DNA of 64,000 nt, taken from assembly GCF_000169375.1 (NCBI RefSeq), contig NZ_AAXY01000008.1:1-64000 (forward strand), written 5' to 3'. The stretch's first letter is position 1, and every line of letters begins with the position of its first letter. The translations under genes and the position numbers were made by a program. The notes under the pieces are model-generated. The model saw only the letters and a list, made by a program, of their open reading frames with translations. It ran no database searches and had not been told where the DNA came from. This document shows, one piece after another, positions 10,080 to 18,454 of this stretch. The DNA comes from Marinobacter sp. ELB17 (GTDB taxonomy: Bacteria; Pseudomonadota; Gammaproteobacteria; Pseudomonadales; Oleiphilaceae).

Positions 10080-10913
10080 ATGAGATCAGTTGTCCGTTTA
10101 TGGGTAGTGTCCGTAGTGGTTGTGCTATTCAGTGCCTGCGCCTCAAATACGCAAGAGCAGGTATTGCCCGAGCAAACCTATTACGAGAACGCCCGCAGCG
10201 CCATGAATTCGGGCAATTTCAACGAAGCGGAAACCAATCTGGATGCTCTGGAAACTTACTATCCGTTTGGCCGTTACGCCGAGCAAGCCCAGCTTGACCT
10301 GATTTTTGCACGCTACCAGAACCTTGATCTGGAAGGCGCCCGCGCCGCGGCGGATCGCTTTCTGCGCCTGAATCCGCAAAGCGAACACGGCGACTACGCC
10401 CTATTCATGCGTGGCCTGGCCTCGTACAACCTGGACATTGGACTGGCCGCGCGCTACTTCCCGATAGAAGCCAACGCCCGTGCCCCAGGCGAACAGTTGC
10501 AGGCGTTCCGCGACTTTTCCGAGTTGCTCAACCGCTATCCTGACAGTTTGTACGCCGCCGATGCCCGCCAGCGGATGATTGCAGTGCGCAACCGCATGGC
10601 TGAGCTGGAACTTCACGCGGCGCGCTATTACATCACGCGGGAAGCCTACATTGCAGCCAATAACCGCGCCCGCTATGTGGTGGAGAATTACCCCAGCTCA
10701 CCCGTGGTGGAAGAAGCCATCATTATTCTGGCGGAAACATTTCGCTTTTTAGACATAAAAAAAGGCAGCCAAGACGCCATTGCGCTGCTGCGGACAAATT
10801 TTCCGGACAGCATAGCGTTTAACCAAAACGGGGAATTTGAGCCCGATATTCTGCGCAAAGAGAACCGCTCCCTTACCAGCGTGATCACTTTTGGCCTGAT
10901 GGGCGACGAATAA
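10080..10913 (+). CDS. bamD: Outer membrane assembly lipoprotein BamD
   Basis: BamD is an essential outer-membrane lipoprotein of the BAM complex that folds beta-barrel proteins, working with BamA. I start it at ATG 10080 (277 residues), where a lipoprotein signal peptide begins and ends in FSAC with the lipid-modified cysteine near residue 19. The frame is open further upstream, but that stretch is antisense to rluD and has no signal peptide. Five tetratricopeptide-like helical repeats follow (EQTYYENARSAMNSGNF, YPFGRYAEQAQLDL). A strong terminator follows. Confidence 0.94.
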   Translation: MRSVVRLWVVSVVVVLFSACASNTQEQVLPEQTYYENARSAMNSGNFNEAETNLDALETYYPFGRYAEQAQLDLIFARYQNLDLEGARAAADRFLRLNPQSEHGDYALFMRGLASYNLDIGLAARYFPIEANARAPGEQLQAFRDFSELLNRYPDSLYAADARQRMIAVRNRMAELELHAARYYITREAYIAANNRARYVVENYPSSPVVEEAIIILAETFRFLDIKKGSQDAIALLRTNFPDSIAFNQNGEFEPDILRKENRSLTSVITFGLMGDE

Positions 10914-10935
10914 CGTCGCTGTTTGCAAGTCGCGA

Positions 10936-10964
10936 AATCGGGGCCAATAACGGCCCCGATTTTT
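10936..10964 (+). terminator. Rho-independent terminator of bamD
   Basis: A 9-bp perfect G/C-rich stem (ATCGGGGCC at 10937-10945 with GGCCCCGAT at 10952-10960), a 6-nt loop, and a T run directly after. It lies about 25 bp past the bamD stop. Confidence 0.85.
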
Positions 10965-11033
10965 GTGATAGCCGACCAGCTACAGCTTTTTCAATCTCGT
11001 CTACCATCCAAACCTTATTGTGCCTAGTTCCAA

Positions 11034-11435
11034 TTACCAAATTGATCGAACGTGTTTGTACGCTCGGATTCGTTCGTCTACTGTAACCAGCGGTACGTTG
11101 AAGTGTCTGGCGAGCGCGGTGATCATTCGATCGGCAGGGTCTTTGTGGAAGTCACCCGGTAAGCGAGTTGATTCAACACCTACGACCTCGTCAACTGGCA
11201 CAAACCGCACTCCTTCAATCTCGCTGACAGTCTCTAACCAATCATCGAGATTCATTCCCAGGGTCAATCGGTCGCGCCCAACAAGCAAAGCAATCTCCCA
11301 TGCTGATATAGCTGACACCAGAATGATTCCATCCTCATTCTGCTGCTCGTGCTCTATGGCGGCCTTGGCGTTCGGAGAAAGCTGTCCATCACCATTTACC
11401 CACCATATCAAGGTGTGCGTATCGAGAGCGATCAA
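11034..11435 (-). CDS. vapC: PIN-domain toxin, VapC family
   Basis: A 133-residue PIN-domain ribonuclease, the toxin of a type II toxin-antitoxin pair. The acidic metal-binding residues are all visible: D5 (LDTHTLIWW), E47 (SAWEIALL), D99/D102 (DPADRMI) and D120 (TVDERI). Members cleave RNA, often tRNA. The start is a TTG that overlaps the antitoxin stop (TTGA), with no downstream ATG before residue 61, so translation is tightly coupled to the antitoxin. The pair lies between bamD and nadE in a small accessory patch. The RNA target cannot be read from sequence. Confidence 0.88.
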   Translation of the reverse strand: MIALDTHTLIWWVNGDGQLSPNAKAAIEHEQQNEDGIILVSAISAWEIALLVGRDRLTLGMNLDDWLETVSEIEGVRFVPVDEVVGVESTRLPGDFHKDPADRMITALARHFNVPLVTVDERIRAYKHVRSIW

Positions 11436-11668
11436 ACCAGCGCCTCCCAGTCATCCTCTGCTACCGGCTCGGTCGGATTCCGAAACTCCAAAACACTGCC
11501 GCGCAGCCGCTCAAGTGGCGAGCGCTGGTCATTCCGATAGCGTCGAATCTCTACTGTTGGCTGGCCTCGATCCGTAATCACCAACGAACCACCAGAGGCT
11601 TCTACCTTCCGGAAATACTCAAGGGCTTTGGCCTTGAATTGCGATTTTGTTACGAGCTCTTGGTTCAT
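11432..11668 (-). CDS. Antitoxin of the Phd/YefM-like family
   Basis: A 78-residue antitoxin paired with the PIN toxin just downstream (4-bp overlap). The N-terminus (LVTKSQFKAKALEYFRKV, ITDRGQPTVEI) has the Phd/YefM fold pattern: a DNA-binding strand-helix region followed by a flexible, acidic C-terminus that would wrap the toxin (NPTEPVAEDDWEAL). I chose ATG 11668. The frame also has GTG 11701 and ATG 11698, but these sit inside the palindromic operator and at or before the predicted transcription start. Autoregulation through that operator is expected for the family. Confidence 0.8.
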   Translation of the reverse strand: MNQELVTKSQFKAKALEYFRKVEASGGSLVITDRGQPTVEIRRYRNDQRSPLERLRGSVLEFRNPTEPVAEDDWEALV

Positions 11669-11697
11669 TGTCACACCGTAGTCATTGGCTATAGTCA

Positions 11698-11728
11698 TCA
11701 CTATATATCGATATAGTGACTACCGCAA
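11698..11728 (-). promoter_or_regulatory. Promoter with overlapping palindromic operator for the toxin-antitoxin pair
   Basis: A perfect 9-bp inverted repeat with a 4-bp spacer (11698-11719, arms TCACTATAT / ATATAGTGA) overlies a sigma70-like promoter on the minus strand: TTGCGG (11723-11728), 17 bp, TATAGT (11700-11705). A dimeric antitoxin bound here would cover the -10 and spacer, the classic autorepression layout. Confidence 0.65.
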
Positions 11729-11807
11729 GGGATCACTTGTAATTGGCCACTTTTACGCTTGACCCCTTCGGTTAATGGTTTGTGGAATATCCCGGGGAGG
11801 CATGGCC

Positions 11808-12101
11808 TCAGACCACAGCCGCCTCCTCGTCTTTCAGCGCCAGCTCCACGTGGAAGTGCGCCGGACCGGTCAGGTTGACCAAGGCGTCGAGACCAAACTT
11901 GTTGATGCGACCGTTCAGCAGGTCGTTCAGGCGGGGTTGGGTGATACCCAGGCGCTGTGCCGCCTCTTTCTGAGTGACGTCCCACTCCTTCACGCGCCTG
12001 GTGATCTGAATCATCAGCTCGGAGCGCAGGCGCATGTTCAGGGCTTCTTCAGGGGTGTCTTCAATCGCATCCCAAACACTTTCGAATCGTTCGTTTGCCA
12101 T
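11808..12101 (-). CDS. XRE-family transcriptional regulator (HigA2-like), no visible partner toxin
   Basis: The 97-residue form starts at MANERFESVWDAI with an AGGTGA ribosome site 6 nt upstream. A helix-turn-helix (TQKEAAQRLGITQPRLNDLL) lies at about residues 44-63. It resembles the short XRE antitoxins usually paired with a RelE/Gp49-like toxin, but no such toxin is found beside it. The frame is open upstream to GTG 12248, which has an even better ribosome site (GGGAGG, 6 nt). The extra 49 residues look unlike the family, so either a longer variant or a separate short leader ORF is possible. A 15-bp palindrome 46 bp upstream may be its operator. Confidence 0.75.
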   Translation of the reverse strand: MANERFESVWDAIEDTPEEALNMRLRSELMIQITRRVKEWDVTQKEAAQRLGITQPRLNDLLNGRINKFGLDALVNLTGPAHFHVELALKDEEAAVV

Positions 12102-12146
12102 GTCTGTCACCTGGTTAGGTTCCATGTAGTTCTGTTGGGTCTTAAT

Positions 12147-12161
12147 AAAGTTAGTAACTTT
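12147..12161. repeat. Perfect palindrome upstream of the XRE gene
   Basis: AAAGTTA G TAACTTT, a 7-bp inverted repeat with a single central base, lies 46 bp upstream of the XRE regulator start. Its size and place suit an operator for a dimeric helix-turn-helix protein, perhaps the XRE protein itself. Function is inferred. Confidence 0.45.
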
Positions 12162-12331
12162 GCGCCGCATTCCAATATCAGTTTTGAGCAAACCAGAGCA
12201 AACCTGATAGCGATAACCAGTGTTCTTGAGCGTCATTACCTTTGCCACAACGAGCCTCCCGTTTTCCCATTACTCGGTTACCCGATAGCTAGGCGCAATC
12301 TTCTTCGCAAATTCGGGGCCAATTGGTACTT

Positions 12332-13996
12332 TTATACGCCGCTTTTCCAGCCGTTAGTAATGGGATAACGGCGGTCTTTACCGAAGCCCCGCTCTGAAAC
12401 CCGCACACCTATTGGCGCCTGCCGGCGTTTGTATTCGTTAATATCCACCAGGCGAATCACCCGTTCTACGTCTGTGCGGTCAAAGCCTGCGGCAATAATC
12501 ACCTCGGCGCTTTCATCCTGTTCGACATAGCGTTGCAGAATGGCATCCAGAACGTCATAACCCGGCAGGTTGTCTTCGTCTTTCTGATCTGGCGCCAGCT
12601 CAGCCGACGGCGGCCGTGTAATCACCCGTTCGGGTATAACCGGCGCCACCGTATTGCGATAACGCGACAGCTCGAACACCTGTGTTTTAGCAACGTCTTT
12701 GAGCACATCAAAGCCGCCGGCCATATCGCCATAAAGCGTCGAGTAACCCACCGCCATCTCGCTTTTGTTGCCTGTGGTCAGCACCAAAGAGCCGAATTTG
12801 TTCGACAGCGACATCAGCAAAACACCCCGCAGGCGAGCCTGAAGATTCTCCTCGGTGGTGTCCACAGTGGTGCCGGTGAAGGGCTCGGCCAAGGTCGCCA
12901 TAAAGGTATCGTACATGGGTTCGATTGAGAACACATCGTAGTGCACGCCCATAGTGCTGGCCTGGGCCTCTGCGTCTTGCAGGCTGATATCCGAGGTGTA
13001 GCGAAACGGCATCATCACCGCCCGCACCTGCGCCTTGCCCAGCGCGTCTACCGCTATGGCCAACGTCAGCGCCGAGTCGATACCCCCTGACAAACCCAGT
13101 ACCACAGACTTGAAGCCATTTTTCCCCACATAATCCCGAACACCCATCACCAACGCTTGGTAAACCGCCGCGCTTGCGGACAGCGGCTGTGGTAATGGTT
13201 GAGTAACCGGCTGGCAGATTTCGCCACATTTAAAGTCTACAACGAACAGGCCCTGTTCAAACTGCGGCGCTTCTGCAGCAATTTCACCTTTGCCGTCGGC
13301 CACCAGCGAACCGCCATCAAACACCAACTCGTCCTGAGCGCCAACCAGGTTGACGTACACAATGGGCACGCCAGCGGCTTTGGCCTTACGCTGAACCAGA
13401 GCTTTACGCCGCAGCTGCTTGCCCTTGGAATACGGCGACGCATTCAGATTCAGCACCAGTTTTGCGCCAGCCGCTGCGGCAGTCTCAACCGGACCCTCTG
13501 CCCACAAGTCTTCACACACCGTAATACCGACATTGACGCCCCGCAAACTGACAACCGATGACTCAAAGCCACTGGCAAAATAGCGTTTTTCATCAAAAAC
13601 CTGATAGTTAGGCGGGCACTGTTTGAAATAACGATGGCTAATCTTGCCGTTTTCCATCACCAGCGCAGCATTATAGAGTTTGCCGTTTTCACGCACCGGC
13701 GCACCAAACACCACAACCGGTGCCAACCCTGCCCCGCAGATTTCATCGATTGCCGCTTGTACGCGAATGTCCAGGCTTGGCCGCAGCAGCAAATCCTCCG
13801 GCGGGTAGCCGGTCAACGCCAGCTCGGGGAATACCACAATGTCAGCCTGGTGCTGGTCATCGGCTTGCCTTACCGCCGCAACAATCCGCTGGGCATTGCC
13901 GGGTATATCACCGACCAAAAAATCCTGTTGAACCATCACCAAGCGCAAAGGGCCCGGTGTTTGTGGGGATCGGGGCTGATCCGCTGTTAACGACAT
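12332..13996 (-). CDS. nadE: Glutamine-dependent NAD+ synthetase
   Basis: This enzyme performs the last step of NAD synthesis, amidating deamido-NAD with ammonia drawn from glutamine. The 554-residue protein is the two-domain form. The N-terminal nitrilase-type glutaminase has the E58-K125-C161 catalytic triad (PELALTG, RYFKQCPP, TVCEDLW). The C-terminal NAD synthase ATP-pyrophosphatase domain has the P-loop SGGIDS at 303-308. It is transcribed away from pilS, with its own -10 box just upstream. The end at TNGWKSGV is complete. Confidence 0.95.
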   Translation of the reverse strand: MSLTADQPRSPQTPGPLRLVMVQQDFLVGDIPGNAQRIVAAVRQADDQHQADIVVFPELALTGYPPEDLLLRPSLDIRVQAAIDEICGAGLAPVVVFGAPVRENGKLYNAALVMENGKISHRYFKQCPPNYQVFDEKRYFASGFESSVVSLRGVNVGITVCEDLWAEGPVETAAAAGAKLVLNLNASPYSKGKQLRRKALVQRKAKAAGVPIVYVNLVGAQDELVFDGGSLVADGKGEIAAEAPQFEQGLFVVDFKCGEICQPVTQPLPQPLSASAAVYQALVMGVRDYVGKNGFKSVVLGLSGGIDSALTLAIAVDALGKAQVRAVMMPFRYTSDISLQDAEAQASTMGVHYDVFSIEPMYDTFMATLAEPFTGTTVDTTEENLQARLRGVLLMSLSNKFGSLVLTTGNKSEMAVGYSTLYGDMAGGFDVLKDVAKTQVFELSRYRNTVAPVIPERVITRPPSAELAPDQKDEDNLPGYDVLDAILQRYVEQDESAEVIIAAGFDRTDVERVIRLVDINEYKRRQAPIGVRVSERGFGKDRRYPITNGWKSGV

Positions 13997-14032
13997 AGGT
14001 CGGTTCCTGTTACTGATGCCTTAAAAAAGGCT

Positions 14033-14061
14033 ATTATAAACGCGCAGCCGCGCCAAGTCTG
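14033..14061 (-). promoter_or_regulatory. Candidate nadE promoter
   Basis: A perfect TATAAT -10 (14033-14038, minus strand) lies about 37 bp before the nadE ATG. The hexamer 17 bp upstream is CAGACT (14056-14061), a weak -35, so an activator may be involved. Confidence 0.45.
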
Positions 14062-14125
14062 CGGCAGCACCCTTAGTGGGCGTAAGCACCTCCACCGGCA
14101 GCCAAAGGCTGCCTCCACCGTGTAT

Positions 14126-15835
14126 ATGGCACTATTTATGACAGCGTCTTCCACGCCGCCCACGCTCTCCAATCCGTCAACACTTTCCACAACGACGGCG
14201 CCCGCAGCCAGCGCCGGCGACTTGCTGAGTACACGCCAGCGCGGCGAGCTGTTTCGGGTCTATAACTACTATCGTCTGGTGCTGGGCATATTGCTTATCG
14301 GGCTACTGCTGGTGGATACCACCAGTTTTGACGGTCGCTTCCGCCAACTGGACTACTTTCAGGCGGGCGTAATCGCTTATCTGGCCGTAAACGCGTTTAT
14401 AGCGGTGTTAATGATTGCCGGTTTCCAGCCCAGTGAGCGCCACATCAGCGTCTCCATTTTGCTGGATATACTGATTATTCATGGCCTGCTGGTCAGCAGT
14501 TCCGGCATCACCAATGGCATGGCAAACCTGGTGATCGTGTCAGTCGCCGCTGGCAACATCATGACGCCAGGGCGCATGGGTACATTTTACGCTGCCTTAG
14601 CCACTCTCAGTTCACTGGCCATTGCACTTTGGGCCATGCTGGAACAGGGCAAAAGCGCCGATGACGTGGTGCGGGCCGGGTCATTGGGTATTGTTTATTT
14701 TGTGACCGCCGCCGCTTTGCAATACATCGCCATCCGCCTGCGCCGCAGCGAAACTCTTGCCAACAGTCACGCCCGAAGCCTCGCCGAGCTGGAACAGATT
14801 AACCAACAAATCATTCAGCGCATGCGCACCGGTATACTGGTGTTAGACCGTGAAGGCCAGGTTCGCCTAATGAACGCCGCTGCCAACGAGATGCTGGCAG
14901 GGTATACGGTTTCTGCGCAGCTAGCAGAAACTGAAAAAACAGCGGGCGCACACCTTCTGCCCGCAAGCCTGCTAGCAGGATTCAAAAGCTGGCTGCTGCA
15001 CCCGCAACAAAGCACCGCGCCATTTCAGCCCACAAGCACGTTGCCCCCCATACAAGCCACGTTTGCGCACCTGAACCAAAACGGCGGCGAGCTGGTATTG
15101 ATGTTTCTGGAAGACATCAGCCGCGTAACCCAGCAGGCTCAACAAATAAAGCTCGCCTCACTGGGCCAATTAACGGCCAACATCGCCCATGAAATTCGCA
15201 ACCCGCTGGGGGCGATCAGCCACGCAGCGCAGCTCTTGGACGAGTCGCCGAATATGGATACGGCCGACCAAAAGATGCTGGCGATTATTCATCGCCACTC
15301 AAAACGTGTGAACGCCATTATAGAGAATGTGCTGGGTGTGTCTCGCCGCGAAACCTCAGCCGCCGAGCCGATTGATCTACAGCCCTGGTTAGAACAGTTT
15401 CGTGACGATTTTTTGCAAACCCACAGTCAACATAAACCCGTGCTTATCCGCCTTAGCGTCCAGCCTGGCGCTTACCCCACGGCACGTTTCGACACCAGCC
15501 AGTTGGAACAAATTCTGATCAACCTATGCGACAATGGATTACGCTACAGCCAATTGCACTCTGGCGAGGCTAAAATAGAAATACTTGCCGGAATCGCCGC
15601 CGACGGCGCCCGCGCCTACATTGATATCAAGGATTACGGCCCGGGAATTGCCAAAGAAAACACGTCGTCTGTATTCGAACCGTTTTTTACAACCGACAAA
15701 AGTGGCACCGGCCTGGGCCTTTATCTGGCAAAAGAATTGTGTGAGGCGAATCAGGCCCACCTGTCGCTGATTAACGCCGAACGGCCAGGTTGCTGCTTTC
15801 GCATTATGTTTGCCCATCCCGGGCGTGTAATCTGA
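14126..15835 (+). CDS. pilS: Type IV pilus sensor histidine kinase PilS
   Basis: PilS is the inner-membrane kinase that senses pilin levels and phosphorylates PilR to control pilA. About six hydrophobic segments occupy roughly residues 50-205. A PAS-like domain follows (MRTGILVLDREGQVRLMNAA), then the dimerisation/phosphoacceptor motif NIAHEIRNPLG and the ATPase boxes INLCDNGLRY, DYGPGIA and GTGLGLYLAKEL. The start is uncertain: ATG 14126 and ATG 14138 are both possible, and neither has a clear ribosome site. pilR follows after 8 bp, so the two genes form an operon. Confidence 0.92.
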   Translation: MALFMTASSTPPTLSNPSTLSTTTAPAASAGDLLSTRQRGELFRVYNYYRLVLGILLIGLLLVDTTSFDGRFRQLDYFQAGVIAYLAVNAFIAVLMIAGFQPSERHISVSILLDILIIHGLLVSSSGITNGMANLVIVSVAAGNIMTPGRMGTFYAALATLSSLAIALWAMLEQGKSADDVVRAGSLGIVYFVTAAALQYIAIRLRRSETLANSHARSLAELEQINQQIIQRMRTGILVLDREGQVRLMNAAANEMLAGYTVSAQLAETEKTAGAHLLPASLLAGFKSWLLHPQQSTAPFQPTSTLPPIQATFAHLNQNGGELVLMFLEDISRVTQQAQQIKLASLGQLTANIAHEIRNPLGAISHAAQLLDESPNMDTADQKMLAIIHRHSKRVNAIIENVLGVSRRETSAAEPIDLQPWLEQFRDDFLQTHSQHKPVLIRLSVQPGAYPTARFDTSQLEQILINLCDNGLRYSQLHSGEAKIEILAGIAADGARAYIDIKDYGPGIAKENTSSVFEPFFTTDKSGTGLGLYLAKELCEANQAHLSLINAERPGCCFRIMFAHPGRVI

Positions 15836-15843
15836 AGGGAAAT

Positions 15844-17229
15844 ATGACCAAACTCACTGCGCTGATCGTAGACGACGAACCTGACATCCGTGACCTGCTA
15901 GAGATCACCCTCAGCCGCATGGGCTTGAACACGGTCACCGCAGGCACTCTGGCAGAGGGCATCGCGGGCATGCAAAAGCACACCCCAAGTGTGTGCCTGA
16001 CCGATATGAACCTGCCAGATGGCAAAGGCATCGAGCTGGTGCAATGGATTCAGCAGCATGCGCCCAACACGCCGGTCGCCGTTATAACCGCCTACGGCAG
16101 TATGGACATCGCCATTGAATCCTTGAAAGCAGGTGCTTTTGATTTTGTGTCAAAGCCCGTTGAACTACCGCGGCTGCGGGAGCTGGTCAACACCGCCCTG
16201 AAACTGGCCCAAAACCCAGAGCCTGCGCAAGAAGACAATAGCGACCCAGGTTTGCTGCTGGGTAATTCCGCCCAGATTCTTACCCTACGCAACCAGGCTC
16301 GCAAACTGGCCCGCAGCCAGGCGCCGGTCTTTATTCAAGGCGAATCTGGCAGCGGTAAAGAGCTGGTCGCGCGCACCATTCACCAGCAGGGCCCTAGATG
16401 TGATGGGCCGTTCATAGCCGTAAACTGTGGCGCCATTCCGTCTGAATTGATGGAAAGCGAGTTTTTCGGCCACAAAAAGGGCAGTTTCACCGGTGCCGTC
16501 GATAACAAAGCAGGCCTGTTTCAAAGCGCCAGTGGCGGCACCCTGTTTCTGGACGAAATCGCCGACTTACCGCTGCCCATGCAAGTAAAACTGCTGCGAG
16601 CTATTCAGGAAAAAGCGGTACGCCCGGTTGGCGACAGCCACGAAGTGCCAGTCGATATCCGCGTGCTTAGCGCAACCCATAAAGACCTTCCGAGGCTGGT
16701 AAAAGATGGTCTGTTCCGCCAGGACCTGTTCTATCGCATCAACGTGATTGAAATCCGCGTGCCGCCGCTGCGCGAACGCAGCGGCGACATTGCGCTGCTT
16801 GCCAGGCACATACTGCTGCGCATCGCCCGCGAATACGAGTGCACACCCATCGCTCTTACCGATGCCGCCGTCGACTATTTAAAGGGCTATCATTTCCCGG
16901 GTAATGTGCGTGAGCTCGAGAACATATTGGAGCGGGCGTTCACTCTGTGTGACGGCGATTTTATTGATAGCGGCGACCTTCAGCTTGGCAGCTCTTGTAG
17001 CAGCATGGGTACGCCTTCGGTGGCACCGACAGCTGAGGGAATGGCAATGGCGGATATCGAAATTTTGGGGCAAGGCCTGGGCCTCGAGGGATATCTCGAT
17101 AGCATAGAGCGTAAGGCTATTGAGCAGGCGCTGGAAGCAACGCGCTGGAATAAAACGGCTGCGGCGAAAAAGCTGGGGATTAGTTTTCGGGCGTTGCGGT
17201 ATAAGTTGAAGAAGTTGGGATTGGATTAA
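15844..17229 (+). CDS. pilR: Type IV pilus response regulator PilR (sigma54 activator)
   Basis: This 461-residue NtrC-family regulator activates sigma54-dependent pilin transcription when phosphorylated by PilS. The receiver domain has its phosphoacceptor D54 (LTDMNLPDG). The AAA+ domain has Walker A GESGSGKE (166-173) and the sigma54-contact loop GSFTGA (213-218). A Fis-type helix-turn-helix ends the protein (NKTAAAKKLGISFRALRYKL). ATG 15844 has an AAGGGA ribosome site. The start is 8 bp after pilS. Confidence 0.95.
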   Translation: MTKLTALIVDDEPDIRDLLEITLSRMGLNTVTAGTLAEGIAGMQKHTPSVCLTDMNLPDGKGIELVQWIQQHAPNTPVAVITAYGSMDIAIESLKAGAFDFVSKPVELPRLRELVNTALKLAQNPEPAQEDNSDPGLLLGNSAQILTLRNQARKLARSQAPVFIQGESGSGKELVARTIHQQGPRCDGPFIAVNCGAIPSELMESEFFGHKKGSFTGAVDNKAGLFQSASGGTLFLDEIADLPLPMQVKLLRAIQEKAVRPVGDSHEVPVDIRVLSATHKDLPRLVKDGLFRQDLFYRINVIEIRVPPLRERSGDIALLARHILLRIAREYECTPIALTDAAVDYLKGYHFPGNVRELENILERAFTLCDGDFIDSGDLQLGSSCSSMGTPSVAPTAEGMAMADIEILGQGLGLEGYLDSIERKAIEQALEATRWNKTAAAKKLGISFRALRYKLKKLGLD

Positions 17230-17232
17230 CAA

Positions 17233-17255
17233 ACTACAGTGCTCGATACTGTAGT
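17233..17255. repeat. 8-bp inverted repeat just after pilR
   Basis: ACTACAGT at 17233-17240 and ACTGTAGT at 17248-17255 form a perfect stem with a 7-nt loop, starting 4 bp after the pilR stop. No T run follows, so it is either a weak or Rho-assisted terminator, or a 3' stabilising hairpin. Confidence 0.45.
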
Positions 17256-17304
17256 CTGAAGTTGCTCAGGAAGAGCAAACTCTCATATAAAAAGGATTTT
17301 TACC

Positions 17305-17649
17305 ATGAAAACCCAGGTTCGAGGTGGTGGCTTTACTCTGCCAAGTTATAATCAAATCGTACGTTCCAATACGGCGAATAGCGTTCGCAATGAGTTATTT
17401 GGGCTTTTGAACTTCGCCCGTTTAGGAGCCATGCATCGCCAGCACATCGTTACAGTCTGCCCACTGAATAGCCATAATAGCTGCCACGGGCATCTCCCTT
17501 TCCGATACAAGCCTGAAGGCCCTAACTTTGGCAACAAGCCATTTTCTGAGAGACTAACTGATTTATGTAACGTCACCCGGCGCTCGGAGGAGCAACTTCT
17601 GACCGTACCTGAAGGCCATATCGAACTGGAAAACCACCTAGGGGGATAG
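17305..17649 (+). pseudogene. Relic of a FimT/GspH-type pilin lacking its hydrophobic helix
   Basis: The 114-residue frame has a good ribosome site (AAAGGA) and begins MKTQVRGGGFTL, a normal prepilin peptidase site. It then jumps to PSYNQIVRSN, a stretch that normally follows the roughly 20-residue hydrophobic helix. Next come RNELFGLLNFAR, AMHRQHIVTVCPL and a Cys pair region, in the order seen in FimT/GspH pilins (compare ARSEAIKRNRVVTIC in the fimU gene at 25519-26079). The part after about residue 60 is unlike a pilin. Without the helix the product could not insert in the membrane or assemble in a pilus. I read it as a decayed fimT-like copy next to the intact fimT, with the deletion in frame. 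Confidence 0.55.
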
Positions 17650-17836
17650 GCGCGAGGTAGTAAAATGGCCGGAGATTAGCTTTCCGATCCTGCGGTCAAA
17701 GTTAAAGAAGTTGAGGGTAAAATGGGAGGCACCTGATCATCCATCACACAAGCCCTTAACCTGCAGCATTCCTAGCTCGCCAAGAATAAGTCGAGCCTCA
17801 ACACACTGATAAAATTAGTGACAAGGATGTCATCAA

Positions 17837-18406
17837 ATGCGATATTTCATATCAATGCGGGGCTTTTCTTTGCTCGAATTGCTAATTGTGCTTTCCATTT
17901 TTTCGATACTTACAACGATTGCATTTGCTAATCTCACCCCCTCCATTGCAGAACATCAGACCGAAAGAAAAACCAGAGATCTGTTGAAGTTATTTAACTT
18001 AGCCAAAACCACTGCGATTAGCGACAGCATATTAACGACAATATGCCCAATCGATGATGGTGGTCAGTGTTCTAAAAACTGGAACCTCTATCCGATCGCA
18101 CTGTTCCTTGACCCCAACAATGACAGGGAGCTCAAGAACACAGGAGCGCTAATTCAAATACTCCCCCAAACTCCAAACGTGCGACTTGATGTTGCTCCCA
18201 ATTGGAAGAGTTACTTCCAATACGACAGATTAGGCACATCCCATGGCAGCATGGGCAATGTGTCAATTTGCAATACAGGAAGTACGCTTTACTCCAGCAG
18301 GCAATTGGTAATCAGCCTTTCTGGGCGCGCCCGCCTGAGCGTGGACCGTAATTATGACGGAATAGCTGAGCGCAGTGATGGCACGACTGTCCAGTGCTCT
18401 GACTGA
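17837..18406 (+). CDS. fimT: FimT/GspH-type minor pilin
   Basis: A 189-residue prepilin with a short leader and a type III cleavage site, MRG^FSLLELLIVL, with the conserved +5 glutamate, then the hydrophobic helix and a GspH-like globular domain. Four cysteines (TTICPID, GGQCSK, SICNTG, VQCSD) could form two disulfides. FimT-type minor pilins are periplasmic or pilus-tip components, and some bind DNA during uptake. The start at 17837 has an AAGGA ribosome site. The gene runs toward pilE, opposite to the fimU-pilE operon, and follows the pilin relic. Base composition is more A/T-rich than the housekeeping flanks. Confidence 0.8.
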   Translation: MRYFISMRGFSLLELLIVLSIFSILTTIAFANLTPSIAEHQTERKTRDLLKLFNLAKTTAISDSILTTICPIDDGGQCSKNWNLYPIALFLDPNNDRELKNTGALIQILPQTPNVRLDVAPNWKSYFQYDRLGTSHGSMGNVSICNTGSTLYSSRQLVISLSGRARLSVDRNYDGIAERSDGTTVQCSD

Positions 18407-18419
18407 ACAGCACTGCCTG

Positions 18420-18440
18420 CACCGACACCGACACCGACAC
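18420..18440. repeat. Short tandem repeat between fimT and pilE
   Basis: Three copies of CACCGA followed by CAC lie just past the fimT stop, in the 48-bp gap between the convergent fimT and pilE genes. It is probably a slippage product. No hairpin terminator is evident here. Confidence 0.5.
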
Positions 18441-18454
18441 TTAATCAACCAGCA

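Noticed and set aside
11034-12331. Integron cassette or prophage remnant around the toxin-antitoxin genes
   Set aside because: No attC-like folded site, integrase, tRNA attachment site or phage gene is visible.
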